NCBI RefSeq assembly: GCF_945859685.1
Contig: NC_079147.1
Span: forward strand, 185,487,174 to 185,551,173
Direction of reading: 5' to 3'
Source: Eupeodes corollae
Lineage: Eukaryota > Arthropoda > Insecta > Diptera > Syrphidae
DNA: 64,000 nt
Made by a program: the position numbers and the translations under genes. The notes beneath the pieces were generated by a model, which saw only the letters and a list, made by a program, of their open reading frames with translations, did no database searches and was not told the origin of the DNA. Below, one piece after another: positions 23,280-34,647 of the stretch; the first letter of the stretch is position 1; each line of letters opens with the position of its first letter.

Positions 23280-25340
23280 ATGTCTACTAAATTCAAATTT
23301 AAAAAAAAAAACAAAATGTTGGAAATATTACATATTCCAAATTTTGAAAGGATTCTCGATTTAGTATTTTATTCTGACGCTATTTTAGAATCTAGATCAA
23401 GAATTACTAATATTGATAAATATCACCCCCCCTTGGACATTTGTCTTGACTTAAGTAATCACCTCATTGAACACAGTAATTCCTTTGATTGCTTATATAA
23501 TTTTGACTTCAGAAGAGCTAATTTCCAGTTGTTGTCTGAAGTTTTAACCATTTCCGAAATTGCTGATACTTTAGCATTTTCTAATATTGGAAACTTTTAA
23601 ACTTAAAGAAAAAAATCAGATGGTTTTCCAGTTAACTTCACTTACAAGAACCTTTCGTTAGATAAAACTGTTGATAGCTGTAACGCTTTCGCAACAAATT
23701 TCCGTGAGTAATTTGTTAATAGCCCTCAAGAAGTTGATGAATTATATTTTCATAATCTTCACTCCTTTTCGCAAACTAGCTGTAGTCACATCTCTGTGCG
23801 GTCCTTAATCTTTTATCCGCGTTGAATAATGACTCAGCTCAGCCGGTCTCGATGGTATTCCCCCGATAGTACTAAAAAAGTGTAGTAGTGCTTTAGTTGA
23901 ACCCCTTACGTTCTTTTTTAAACTTTCTTTAAAAACAGGCACATTTCCCAGCATATGGAAGAAGTCATTTCTAGCACCAATTTTCAAGAAATGTGAAAAG
24001 GCAGATATAACAAACTACAGGCCCATTGCAAAGCTTTCTTGCATTCCTTAATTGTTTGAATAAGTTGTTGGTGAAATTGTAGCATTTTTTAGTATTTAAA
24101 AATATCATTTGCGAACAGCAACATGGTTTTGTGAAAAAAATGTCAACCGTTTCTAATCTCCTCACATTCTCTAACATATGTTCAAACGCTTCAGAACAAG
24201 GTTATGAAATTGACTGTGTATACACTGACTTTTCTAATGCTTTTGACCAACTTAGCCATGGAATTATTTTATTTAAAATCAAAGCTCTTGGCTCTCCATT
24301 ACTTATCTTAGATTGGAGCAAATCATAACCTTGAAAACAGATCCTATGAGGTAAAATTCAGAAATTGTATTTCAGAAACTTTTGTTACTCGACCTGGTGT
24401 TCCTCAGGGAAGCCATTTTGGTCCTTTTCTGTTTATCTTGTCTATTAACTACGTTTCGTCATGTCTACACTCAAGTGAACTTCTCATTTTCGCTGACGAT
24501 ATGAAGATTTTCAAAATAATAAAGTCCAAACATGATCGTATTCTTTTACAAGCCGACATTGATAGTTTCACATTTTGGTGTGGGAAAAATAGCCTTGCCC
24601 TCAACCCTTTAAAATGCCAGACAATAACTTTTACTAAAAAACGAGTCGTTCGTATATTTGATTATTGTTTTTCACAGCAAAAACTCTGTTCCAACTTAGA
24701 GCTTACACATTATATTAATTTTATTATCAATAACGCAAGTTCTATACTTGATTTTATAAAACGCTGGGCAAAGGAGTTTAATGATCCCTATGTAAGTATT
24801 TCTTTGTATAATTGCCATGTTCGTCCTCATCTTGAATATGCTTCGCAGGTATGGACTCCCTATTACGAAATTCAGAAAACGTATTGAATCAATTCAACAT
24901 AATTGCATTCACTTTGCCCTTAAGGGTCTTCCGTGAGAAGATCCTTATGATCTGCCTCCCTACGAACATCGTATTCAGCTTCTTCAATTGCAGTCTCCTT
25001 ATCAAAGGCTTGTTAATAATGATTTAATATTTCTTTATCAACTCATTAATGGTGAAATTGTTGCACCTTATTTGCTTTCTAGTGTACATTTGAACTACCG
25101 AGGCGGAACTCATCACCTACGTTCTCTTGATTTTCGACATATTGACTTCCATAGAACTAACTATGGGAAGAATGAAGCTTTATGTCGAATGAGCATTTTA
25201 TATAACTTAAACTGTTCATCCATAGATTTAAATTTAAATAAGGTGGGATTAAAATCATTAGAACTAGTGCTCCACTATCGTAAACGTCTTTGTTTTATCT
25301 TTTGTTGGTCTGTATTAATTCATGTTAAATGTTAATTATG
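23280..25340 (+). mobile_element. Jockey-like non-LTR retrotransposon, RT half
   Basis: ORF2 is read in several frames. The pre-RT region is at 23280-23600 and continues to 23780. RT then reads IPPIVLKKCSSALVEPLTFF near 23860, FLAPIFKKCEKADITNYRPI near 23970, QHGFVKKMS near 24120, DFSNAFDQLSHGI near 24225, VPQGSHFGPFLFI near 24395 and an intact FADD near 24490. Post-RT IKRWAKEFNDPYV...VRPHLEYASQVW lies near 24760-24860 and YQLINGEIVAPYLLS near 25040. No RNase H or endonuclease is visible, so it is 5' truncated. Frameshifts near 23800, 24050, 24330 and 24880 inactivate it. Confidence 0.85.
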
Positions 25341-26354
25341 TTTTGTATTTTGTGCATGTGTTAGGCTTTAATTGTGTTATTATCTTACTAACAACTAAAC
25401 CTTGCACTTATGATGAGCCTCTGATCGTAGCTTGAAGCTTGCTATAAGCTTACTACTTTCTGAAAATTGTGAAGTGTAAAAACAAAAACAGTTCGAAAAT
25501 GAAAGACATACAAGAATCCTTACACAAAATTTGTTTACATTTTTCGGCCTAAAAATTCACCTAAGTGTTAGTATTTTTTGTAAATTGTTAGCTTTTCGAT
25601 TTATAAATAAAACAAGTTACATACCATAAATATTTTAAAAAGTAAGTCTATATTGTGCTGAAATTTTACACACCATCGTATATTGTTATATTATTGTTTT
25701 TTTTTACATCCCACTCCTTTATTTCTTTTTCCTCATTACATTTATATTTTTCTTAAGTCAATTTCGTTTTTCATAAATTGTCTACGGTATTGTATGTACA
25801 TAGGTACCTAGATTTACTTTGGGTTTGCTGATGAATCATTGAAAGGAATTTTTGTCATATATTACGTTGTTAATTGAATCGAAGTGTTAAAAAAAATTAA
25901 AAAGTTGTTGAATTATTGTCGTCGTCTTTGGATGATTGTATAGATTTGTGGTATACTCTTAAATGAACGTTAAGAATGAGCATTATCACTGAATAAGCCA
26001 CCATGGATCGTCAAACCAGTCACATTAAGACGCCTGAGAGGAAAGATGTCGTGATTTGATTTTATTAAAGGAAATGTGTGCTTTGTGGTTAGTAAGTGCA
26101 GAATGCAATTCAAAATTGATTTCACATATAATAAAAAAAACCCTTTATATAACAACTAAGTACCTAGCTAAAGCCAAGATGTTCATAGGACAGGTACATT
26201 CTTTTTTTTTTTAGTTTCAATTTTTAAGCTCTAAAAAACACTTAAAAAAACTATAGGATTGTTTTATGTTAAAAATTAAAAGCATTGCATACAAAATAAA
26301 TCTTAAAAAATGTAAGCGACAGTATTTTTAAAAGATTTTCAAAATCTAGTTTTT
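25341..26354. other. AT-rich DNA, nothing recognised
   Basis: The region may include the Jockey-like 3' UTR (25341-25470). No further features seen. Confidence 0.35.
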
Positions 26355-26850
26355 TTAAATATATTTTTAGTCGAAAACAAATTTTTACCAATTTTAGTAG
26401 AATTTCTTAAATGTTTGTATTTTTTATACAAACAAATACAAATTGCATGAATTAAATTAATTGGAGAGATATCGAGAATCGGCCATACATTTTTACCAAA
26501 TTTGCGTACTATTTTATGCAGACTTTATTTTTTTATGAAAAAACAGACTGTTGGATTTTTATAAAAAATTACTTGTCATACACAATATTTTCTGTGAGAT
26601 AAAATAAGTTTGAAGCCAAGATTTCTAATTTTTGAAAATATATTTGAGTCGAGATCTCTTCTGGTTCTTGAGCTATGGACGACGAAAAAACGTCGCCAAC
26701 GTACGGAAGTACGAACGTACCTGGACCTACACACGCAAGCACAGGCATCTTTCCAAAAATCTTTTATTTCGACTCTAGGGACCTTGAAACGTCGAGAAAT
26801 GCCAAAATTTTCAATTTGACGAATCGGACCGATTACACTAACTTCCTATG
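26355..26850 (+). repeat. Repeat family A copy (monomers plus tail)
   Basis: About 1.5 diverged monomers then the conserved tail: 'gagtcgagatctcttctggttcttgagctatggacgacg', acgtacg-rich stretch, 'catctttccaaaaatcttttatttcgactctaggga' and 'cgaatcggac'. Same strand and order as at 3720 and 55276. Confidence 0.75.
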
Positions 26851-27059
26851 GGAAGTAAATATATTCTGTTTAACTGAAAACGTTGCTCGCAGTTAGGATT
26901 TGGCGAAATTTTGAATTTAACATGCTTGCAATAAAAACATAGTTAGATATAGTAATTCGTTGTGCATAAATTATTTGGCCTCTTTTGTTTCTTATTCTTA
27001 CTAGAAAAAAATTAAATATTTGATTTTACAATTTAAATGATTTTGAAGCTTTTGTTGCC

Positions 27060-27260
27060 CAAATAGTCAAAAATGTTTTCCTTTAAACCATCACTGCCTG
27101 TAGACAGTCTAGCACTTACAAGTAGTTACGAGGAATGGTAAGATATTTTTTCTAATCTGATAAGACGCACCTATAGTTCAAATATTGTTTCAAGCATTAT
27201 TGTTCTTTTCATGTCTCTGGCTGTAGAGCGTTCGTTTGAAAGCTTAGTTTTTTAATGAGA
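27060..27260 (+). mobile_element. Possible hAT transposase C-terminal scrap
   Basis: A translated scrap (SIIVLFMSLAVERSFESL) resembles the hAT dimerisation motif seen at 47700 on the minus strand (VTNRTAERSFSKMK). It is short and degraded, so the call is tentative. Confidence 0.35.
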
Positions 27261-27458
27261 TTTTTATTAACTAAAAAATATCTGTGTCAAATCAAATTAA
27301 AAATATGACGTACAGAAGTAGATTAAAAGATTTTTGTATGTATTAATTAAGTAATTAATAATAATTAATAAACCTGATTTTTTTTGAGAACTTTCAAGTT
27401 TTCTTTGCCCGGCTAGAGTAGTAGCAAAGTCAAAAAATTCTTCGAGGAACTATCGAAA

Positions 27459-28140
27459 ATGGCAGATGATGAGATAGCTAAATTGAAGAATGTATTTTCA
27501 AGCTCTGAAGACACTGACGATGAATACAAATTCGAATATGTTTTGACTGGTGATGACAATTCAGATTCAATTGCCCTGAAGATAAATTTTGTATTAATCA
27601 TTGTTTGATGAAATCAAATCAAACTTCAAACAATGCGACTCTAATTCAAAACGGCCAAGCTACATATGTCAATGGGTTTTATGCAAAAATGTGAGTTCAA
27701 GCTCTTTACTCACTTTTCTAAAAACTTTCTTAGAATGGTATGCAAACAAAATACAGAGACCGAGATCGATTTCAAGCTGTGACTTCGAACTCAAATCGAT
27801 CTCTCGACGAAAGCTCTACGGGAGAAAGTTTTAAAAGATGAGCAAACGCTCGATTGCATGAGATTGGTCTCACAAATTGTTGAGGATGGGTTTTCTCTTA
27901 CTCAGTTGAAAAACAATATAAAAATAGAAAATGTCCAATTAGTGGAGATTTTCGAAAATTGTATAGATTTAGTGAAACAGGTGTACTATTTTATTGACAG
28001 ATGAGTTTTTGGGGCCAACCCTGGAAACACGAGGTGGTGCTTTGACTCTTTAAAAAAAGGGGTTTTTTTCTGTAGGAGATCCTGGATTTCAAAGCTGGGT
28101 TGGTAAAGACATTGGTGTCAACCAATCAACGATATCTATA
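27459..28140 (+). pseudogene. Acidic ORF plus Harbinger-like transposase scrap
   Basis: An ATG at 27459 opens 49 codons rich in acidic residues (MADDEIAKLKNVFSSSEDTD...), closed by a stop at 27608. Frameshifted continuation to about 27980 (RLVSQIVEDGFSLTQLKNN...) has coding-like composition. At 28075-28125 GDPGFQSWVGKDIGVNQSTI resembles the N-terminal helix-turn-helix region of PIF/Harbinger transposases (..FQ..VG...GV.QSTVSR). The whole may be one broken Harbinger element or an unrelated host pseudogene next to one. I do not recognise the acidic protein. Confidence 0.45.
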
Positions 28141-28870
28141 ATTTCTTGATTCATTTTCTTCATTATTCATTCAATAAACCCTTTTTTCATAACTTCATCT
28201 GAAAACATATGTTTTTTCCGTTAACGACCAAGCCCCGCATTATCAGTGTACATATTATTTCCTCTAAAACTTAAAAACCTTATTTTTTTTTGATTTTTGA
28301 AAAACTTATTTCAGATTCATTATTACGTGTTTTGTTTAAATAAAATAAAAAAAAAATAATTCATCATCCTTCCTTTTGTTTGACATATTCTAATGTTTAG
28401 CAACAAAATGCTTCTGAACGCCTGGAGTTAAAAGTTGTAGTGTCAAAAAAGTAAATTTGTTTATTTATACCTAGCAAAATTAATTACTCATAAAAGAAAA
28501 AATCCTGTTCTTCTTATTATCGGTAACCTAACCATTATCAGAATTTTGCCAATCTCTATTTCCCCAAACAGAAAAACTATAGACGCATCAAACGTCATGG
28601 TCCGAAATGTTAACGCATTTATATTTGCATAATATCCATCGTTAGTAGAGGAAAAAGCATACTTTAAGGCGCTTTCAATTCAGAATGAAACCTTGTGTCT
28701 TCCATTGCTGCTGACTTAATAAAAATAAAGAAATGTCAAGACGTTACCTTTGTATATGAAAACAATATACAAAGACGTTACTTACCAGAAACGAATCTAA
28801 TTCGCTTGAATCTGTTATTTTGACGTGATTCCAAATAACAACCAAGTTCCTTTGAGAATATTTCTTGTCC
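28141..28870. other. Non-coding DNA, nothing recognised
   Basis: AT-rich sequence, including a 15-bp inverted pair around 28745-28775 ('aagacgttacctttgtatatga...acaatatacaaagacgttac'). No gene. Confidence 0.35.
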
Positions 28871-29270
28871 ACGCTTTCAAAAGAATTTTAAAAACTGATT
28901 GAGCTCAAACTTGGACATTTAAATTTTTCTCAAAAACAACCTGGTAGATTTGTATGAAATTTTCTGTACTTTTTAATTCTTAACTTGGCTTCTTTCAATA
29001 TAAACAACAGCAGGGTCTCCCGTTATTGACTTCACATAGCAAGGTTTTGTAATCGATCCAAATTATCAATTAAAAATCTTGATATCCTCCACCTTTTCAG
29101 ATTCCTAGAATCAAATCAAATATTTTAAGGATGTACGTTTGTACGTTCGGGATACCATTTTTCGTCGTCCATATCTTAAGAAACAGTGAAGAAATCGACT
29201 TCAAATAAATGTTATTACACAGATAATAGCACAGAAAGAAATTAATTTTTCAGAAAAATTAGTGAGTGGT
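28871..29270. repeat. Fragments of repeat families B (+) and A (-)
   Basis: 28890-29000 matches family B text ('tgattgagctcaaacttgga', 'cttggcttctttcaat'). 29110-29260 is the family A tail in reverse orientation (complement of 'acttcaaat...ggacgacgaaaaa...gaacgtac'). Confidence 0.55.
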
Positions 29271-29639
29271 CTTAGCTCCTTGGGTAGTGTCCTATCTTCA
29301 CTATCCAATAACGCTAGCGACTTCTATTAAATTTTGTATTATTTAAAAACAAAGAAACAACAAACGTTTTTTTCTTGTAAGTTAAAAGAATTGAAAAAAA
29401 GTGTCAATATAACTTTATCCAACTTAGAAATTGCCAACGATTGTATATGTATATAGACTTGAAAAAATCTATAGAAAGCATTGGCGCATAATTGTAAACA
29501 ATTAATTTTTAAGGTCCAATATTTTAAACCTTTACTAACTAGTAAATTGCGAATTGCCTTTTATTAAAAAACCGGCCACCAACCATTTCTAGAAAGTGAC
29601 ATTTCGTGAAAATAAACAAAGCAACTACATTGTCATGAA

Positions 29640-29775
29640 AAGTGCTTCCTCAAAATTAGACTTTCGGATGCGACACATAAACTGTAGGTCCCTTCCATCT
29701 CTGACAACATTACTCGCACACAGGAATGGTTAAGAGTTGTAAGTCACTTCATGGACTGTTGGACTAATTTATTTA
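29640..29775 (+). mobile_element. SINE, 5'-truncated plus-strand copy
   Basis: It matches the body and 3' part of the minus-strand SINE next door: 'tgtaggtcccttccat...tgacaacattactcgcacacaggaatggtt.agagttgtaagtcac'. It lacks the tRNA-like head. The two copies are arranged tail to tail. Confidence 0.75.
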
Positions 29776-29792
29776 TTTTATTTCAAAAATCA

Positions 29793-30093
29793 AATGGGGT
29801 GGCGCAACAGTCCGTTGTGAACCAGGGCCTAGTGACTTACAACTCTCAACCATTCCTGTGTGCGAGTAATGTTGTCAGGAATGGAGGGGACCTACAATTT
29901 TATGCCGAATCCGAACGGCTAGTTTGAGAAAGAATTTTTCATGACAAGAATTACTCTTGAAGGAATTGTCAATTCCTCGCAAGAGGCAGTACCCGCGAAA
30001 ATTAATTTTTTTTAAATTAAGGTGGCACAGGCAGGGATTGAACCCAAGACCCCTTGCATGACAGTCCAACGCACTAACCATCATGCCACGGGT
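29793..30093 (-). mobile_element. tRNA-derived SINE, complete copy
   Basis: On the minus strand the head reads CCCGTGGCATGATGGTTAGT (A box), GACTGTCATGC (anticodon-arm-like, GTC in the loop) and GGTTCAATCCC (B box) within 72 bp, which is the tRNA fold order. The anticodon-loop context resembles tRNA-Asp(GTC). A body of about 200 bp follows, ending CGGACTGTTGCGCCACCCCA before an AT-rich tail. Related copies are at 9468, 29640, 32570 and 46309. Confidence 0.85.
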
Positions 30094-31248
30094 ATTTATT
30101 TTATTTACCTACATTTAAATGGACCTCTTAATTGGAATTCCCAACTGTTGACTGGATCCAATGTTCTTATAAGAATAATTCTACAGATGTCATGTGGTTT
30201 TAGCAAATTGCTAAAAGTTGAAGTAGCCATTCCCTGATTTTAACATTTAATAATTGTTAAAATCGTTAAAAATTAGTTAAATCTCCTTTTAGCCTTGTAA
30301 ATTATAAAAATCGATTTAATTTAATAGTTAAAAACTTTGGCCCATTGTTTCTTACAGTTCTTAGAAACACCCTATGGTCAGTTTTGTTTTTATAAAGAAA
30401 CAAGAAAAAATTGGTAAAAACTTATGTTCCATTCAAATATTTCGAGGAAGGATGAACATGATTTCAAAATTGTTGGGTTGTATGCTAAATTTTGTTTTAT
30501 CGAAAGATAATGTTCTTAGAAAAATCCAATCCGTATTTTGTATGAGAAATAAGAACTTTAAAAAATGCTGCTAAAATTAATACAAATTAGTTTTCGACTT
30601 GTGCATCTCTTCGGATTCGTGCTTTAGAGATGTAATATGCGGATTTTTATCAAACAAATTTAAATAACAATTTTGTCAGTGTAGTACACAATAATTATAT
30701 ATTTGAATCTCTTATCTGCTACATGAGAGTGATAGTAACGTTTTGATCATTAGTGGCCTGAATTGTGAAATTAACGTGAAAGGTGTTAATGTGTTAAGAT
30801 GTTGCGACCAGCTTTTGAACAAAAAAGAAGTAAAATAAAAAGGCATTGGAAAGTGATTGTTTTCAAGCAAATATGTTACCGATACCCAGAAGAAGACAAA
30901 TTGTTTTTTTTTATTATTTTGTTTGCAAATATAATATTTTGAATTCACGATTGCATCCGTGTTCATCTAAGAAGCATTCATATTGATAATGGATTGAAGA
31001 ATATGGTCATCTTTTCTGCTTAAAATATTTATAGCATTTTATACACGCTTTAGAGCTATTTGTTTGTCAATTGGTTAAAGTTTGAATTGAGCAAATGATT
31101 AGATGAATCCCTTATAGTAAAATCTTCGTCCTAAAAGCCACGAATTTGTATATGACACGGTCAAATTAAATTTTCTTTGCTGATATTTTAACGATTTTTA
31201 GAAGACGAAAGTCCTATTTGACATCACCAGTTGATTCGGTTTAATATC
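30094..31248. other. AT-rich DNA, nothing recognised
   Basis: No motif-bearing frames. Short open frames here have no family resemblance. Confidence 0.35.
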
Positions 31249-32392
31249 CAGTGTTGGAAAAAATAATAGAAACAAATGTCTTCATCATTTTCAATACACA
31301 ATATTTTTTTACTTATTGAGTTTTTTGCCGTTAGTCTTTCTATATTTTAATCGTACCTAATAATGATCTCAAATGGTAAATTATTCCGTCAAAACAACTT
31401 ATTGTTTCCACTTAACGCTCATAAGGTTTGAGGGTAATGGTAATTTCGCCTGGAAAAAATAATGGAAACAAACTACTTTAACTGTCATTCTAATGTAAGG
31501 ACCAATTTTTTTTTTGAAAATAGTGGTTTGAGTTTGTTTATTAGTTTGTTAGATGTTTTGTATTCGAGACAATATTTTTAAAAATACATTATTTTAATAA
31601 ATATGGGCGTGGATTACTATAAATCATTCTGATCGCAAAGTGATGAAAAAACTTTGACAAGCTGGAACAACGATATTTGAAATTGCAAAACCTTAAACTG
31701 GTCGAAGAAAAAAGTATTCAAAACTTTACATTCACATAACAAAATGAAGAAAATGATAAGCTTCTTCTCGTTTTGATACACTTTATAATTAATTAAACGG
31801 ACCAGTGACAGCTAGAACAACTTATAGAAGCAACGTATAAGTCCACAAAAAGTGGAATTTTTTTCAGCAAGCAAAACATTTTACAAAGACTTTCCTTTGC
31901 AAACAAACCCTTACACCGTTCTTATTGGAATAACGTTTTGTGGTCGGATAAAACGAACGATCAATTTGTTTATTTCCGATGGAAGAATGTATGTGAGAAG
32001 GCTTGAAAACAAGGAATATAACCCAAAATACACAAAGAAGACTGTGAAATCCGTTGGTGGACGGACAGTGAAATCCGTTGGTGGATGTGCTTTTCAGCGT
32101 CTGGCGTAGGCCAAATATTTTGAATCAAGAATAAGATGTGCGTTGTGGATTATATCCATATCTTAAATTCAATCATGCTACTATTAAGAAAAGAAATGGT
32201 ACCAATTAAGGGTTGGGTACGATTTGCCGATTTTTAAAATGTCGATTTAAAAAAGTCGACCATTATAATGTCGATTGTCGAAAAGTCGATTGATAAAAAT
32301 ACCGACCGAACAAAATGCCGACTCTTATAATGTCGATTTTGAAAATATCGACTAGTAAAAGGTCGACAGTGACAAAGTGAATGATGTTCGTA

Positions 32393-32563
32393 TGAAGTTG
32401 TATTGAAGTATTGTAGAAAATTTTATTATTTCGAAATTAAACTTTTAAAATACATACTGACATTTTTTCATAGAAAAGTGTTATCTTCCACAAAGGTTCT
32501 AAAACTATGAAAACTGTTTTGGATTAAAATTATATTAAATTAGCTGGTGCAATACCTCATAGC
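32393..32563 (+). repeat. 171-bp direct repeat, copy 1
   Basis: Near-identical to 34477-34647. I see one difference (ggttctaaaac versus ggttttaaaac). It lies just inside the left foldback arm. Confidence 0.93.
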
Positions 32564-32569
32564 TTGTAA

Positions 32570-32785
32570 AGAGAACTAGAGCCTAGCGTTTACAACTATC
32601 AACCATATCTTTGTTTGAACTTCAGAGGATTATAATTCGAACTACAGTTTGATTGTAAAATCCGAACGCCAAATTCCAGAAAGCATTTTTAATTCCTTGC
32701 AAAAAGAAACTTTAAACGGTACACGCAGTGATTTTACTCAAGATTTCTGGCATGACAGTCCTATACGCACTTACTATCACGTGAC
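32570..32785 (-). mobile_element. SINE, degraded minus-strand copy
   Basis: The minus-strand head CACGTGATAGTAAGTGCGTA is followed by GACTGTCATGCCAGAAATCT and then a body ending at 'gagcctagcgtttacaactatcaacc' (complement), the same order as the SINE at 29793. More diverged than that copy. Confidence 0.65.
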
Positions 32786-32829
32786 GCGAACTATGCTACT
32801 TCATTTTGAAGTAAACACCCACACAACGA

Positions 32830-32960
32830 ATTATTTATTGAAAAACTCGAGCGAAAAGAAATGTTTTACTTTATTTTGAAAATAACTTGGGGCAAGAGGT
32901 CTCCACTCCTTTTCTGCCCCAAGGCTTTTGGACCTCTAAATTAGGCCCTAGTCGGAACTA
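32830..32960 (-). mobile_element. hAT element terminal fragment
   Basis: The complement reads TTTAGAGGTCCAAAAGCCTT then CCCCAAGTTATTTTCAAAAT and a Ser/Glu-rich stretch ending in TTTTTCAATAAATAAT. The same order occurs at 47350-47470 in front of the hAT transposase pseudogene. It is an isolated end without transposase. Confidence 0.6.
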
Positions 32961-33164
32961 TAAGCTACAGAAGCAATATTCTCTGTTGTTCTTGAGCGAC
33001 TGCTCACTAAGGTAGGAAGGTATTTGAGGACAACCCAAAAATGTTTTAGTTTTCCGAACCAGTAAATACAAAATTGTCTCCGTTTCTGTTGTGTAGTTGT
33101 TGAAAAATGTATTTTTCAATAATGAAAAAAAATACGTAAAAATTCAAGAAAATAGTCTGCTAAC

Positions 33165-33186
33165 TTTTTTTTTTAATAATTTTATT
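33165..33186 (-). terminator. Poly(A) signal and A-tract of the small secreted-peptide gene
   Basis: On the minus strand AATAAA (33186-33181) is followed after 6 nt by ten A residues (33174-33165), 53 nt beyond the stop codon at 33239. The A-tract raises the possibility of a reverse-transcribed origin, but the upstream TATA box argues against a simple retrocopy. Confidence 0.5.
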
Positions 33187-33238
33187 GCAATATTCTTGAC
33201 ATAATATTTCAAGAAAACATCTGAAAAATTACATGTTA

Positions 33239-33343
33239 TTACTTTTTCTGTGCTGCTGGCACAGTTGGTTGATTCTGAGCGTTAACTCCTGCAAAAACTG
33301 CACAAATTACAAATACGGTGCCGATAAGATAGTTGAGATTCAT
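33239..33343 (-). CDS. Small secreted peptide gene (34 aa) inside the foldback-like element
   Basis: A single-exon frame of 35 codons including TAA. Residues 1-22 form a textbook signal peptide: MNLNYLIGT, hydrophobic VFVICAVFAG, then VNA with an Ala-X-Ala-like cleavage site before QNQP. The predicted mature peptide is the 12-residue QNQPTVPAAQKK: Gln-rich, two prolines, basic C-terminus, no cysteines. Its layout is that of a compact fly gene: a TATA box 31 nt before an initiator-like CCATTC, a 38-nt leader, and AATAAA 53 nt after the stop. The frame is intact although everything around it is decayed. The function is unknown. The size and plan recall short immune-induced, venom-type or seminal peptides, but I recognise no family. 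It lies between two 171-bp direct repeats within a transposon and is probably cargo. Confidence 0.62.
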   Translation of the reverse strand: MNLNYLIGTVFVICAVFAGVNAQNQPTVPAAQKK

Positions 33344-33380
33344 GATTATTGGTGTCTCTTGTAAAAAGTTTTGTAAAGAA

Positions 33381-33412
33381 TGGAATAGTATTGCTCTAGT
33401 TTAGTTTTTATA
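33381..33412 (-). promoter_or_regulatory. TATA box and initiator of the small peptide gene
   Basis: On the minus strand TATAAAAA (33412-33405) starts 31 nt before the A of CCATTC (A at 33381), close to the TCAKTY initiator. This is canonical TATA-to-start spacing, and the ATG follows 38 nt downstream at 33343. Confidence 0.6.
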
Positions 33413-33949
33413 GAAAAATGTTTCTAATGTTAATGAAGTTTAAATAATTAATTTTTACGCTTCTTTGAAAAATATGCAATTAAGAATAATTTAAGATGCA
33501 TGCTTACAAGGAAGCAGCACTTCAAGGTTAGTACAAGTAACCGAATCAAATTCGAAATAATTGGTTCAACACATTTACGATTTCGTCTTATTTTGTAAAG
33601 AATGATTTAAAACAAAGCAAAAGTTCAATAACAAAGTTTCGTAGAAATACCACTTTTTTAAAAATTAAAACAAGGTTCGACATCTTAAGAAATATGAACA
33701 AATTCAATATCAACTAGTTTCAGAAACTAGTTTACCTAAGTTTTTGAAAATTGCATGTTATAAAGTCTTAAATCGGAAATAAGGAGAATAGTATGAGGGA
33801 ACCATTTGAAATGTCACTTAACTGTCATAGATGGGTGAATTATTTCAATTAAATGTCAAACATTTGAGAAAATGTTAGTATTTCAATTGAAAGTTTTTTG
33901 AAAAAACCATCTTTTGAAATTTGACTTAAGTAGAAGATTGCCAAAATAT

Positions 33950-34077
33950 AGTCAAATATGAGCCGTTTATGTTGAAAGTGGCATAAGTCCCCTTTTCAAA
34001 AAAAAACGAGTTAATGGCAACACTCAATACAAAAGTGACTTATGGCACTTTCAAAATAAACGGCTCATATATTGACT
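33950..34077. mobile_element. Palindromic MITE-like hairpin (128 bp)
   Basis: Two ~38-bp arms are inverted with few mismatches: left 'agtcaaatatgagccgttta.gttgaaagtggcataagtc' and right its complement ending at 34077. A loop of about 50 bp contains an A-tract. No coding. It lies within the cargo of the foldback-like element. Confidence 0.8.
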
Positions 34078-34476
34078 TAAGGTTATTCCAAAAATTATAA
34101 GTACATAAAGTCACTGAAGTCATTGATTTCAAAGTTTATTTTCTTAACATGAATTATGAAATCATTATAATGTTTTCGAAAAAATATGTTAATGTTAATA
34201 AAATTAAATAAATTTTCAATGTTTTAAAATTAAATAATTATACAACTCAAAACTATTTATATTTGCATTTAGATAGTAGGAAATTATTTTAAATTAAAAA
34301 AATTATGAGGCGTTATCAAATCATGTGACACAAGTAAAAAGTTCGGACTCTTTGTGTATCAACTGGCTTTTAGTTTTCCTTCTTCAAGAAAATGATCACT
34401 AAAATTAAGAATATAAAAAAAAATCGTTCTATTGCAAACGTAATAATTTCGTGATGTTTTCTTGTATATACTAAAC

Positions 34477-34647
34477 TGAAGTTGTATTGAAGTATTGTAG
34501 AAAATTTTATTATTTCGAAATTAAACTTTTAAAATACATACTGACATTTTTTCATAGAAAAGTGTTATCTTCCACAAAGGTTTTAAAACTATGAAAACTG
34601 TTTTGGATTAAAATTATATTAAATTAGCTGGTGCAATACCTCATAGC
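34477..34647 (+). repeat. 171-bp direct repeat, copy 2
   Basis: Same sequence and orientation as 32393-32563. It lies just inside the right foldback arm. Confidence 0.93.

Noticed and set aside
32393..34647. 171-bp direct repeats as LTRs of a retrotransposon
   Set aside because: Ends are not TG/CA, no primer-binding site or polypurine tract, no gag-pol, and no short target duplication outside the repeats.
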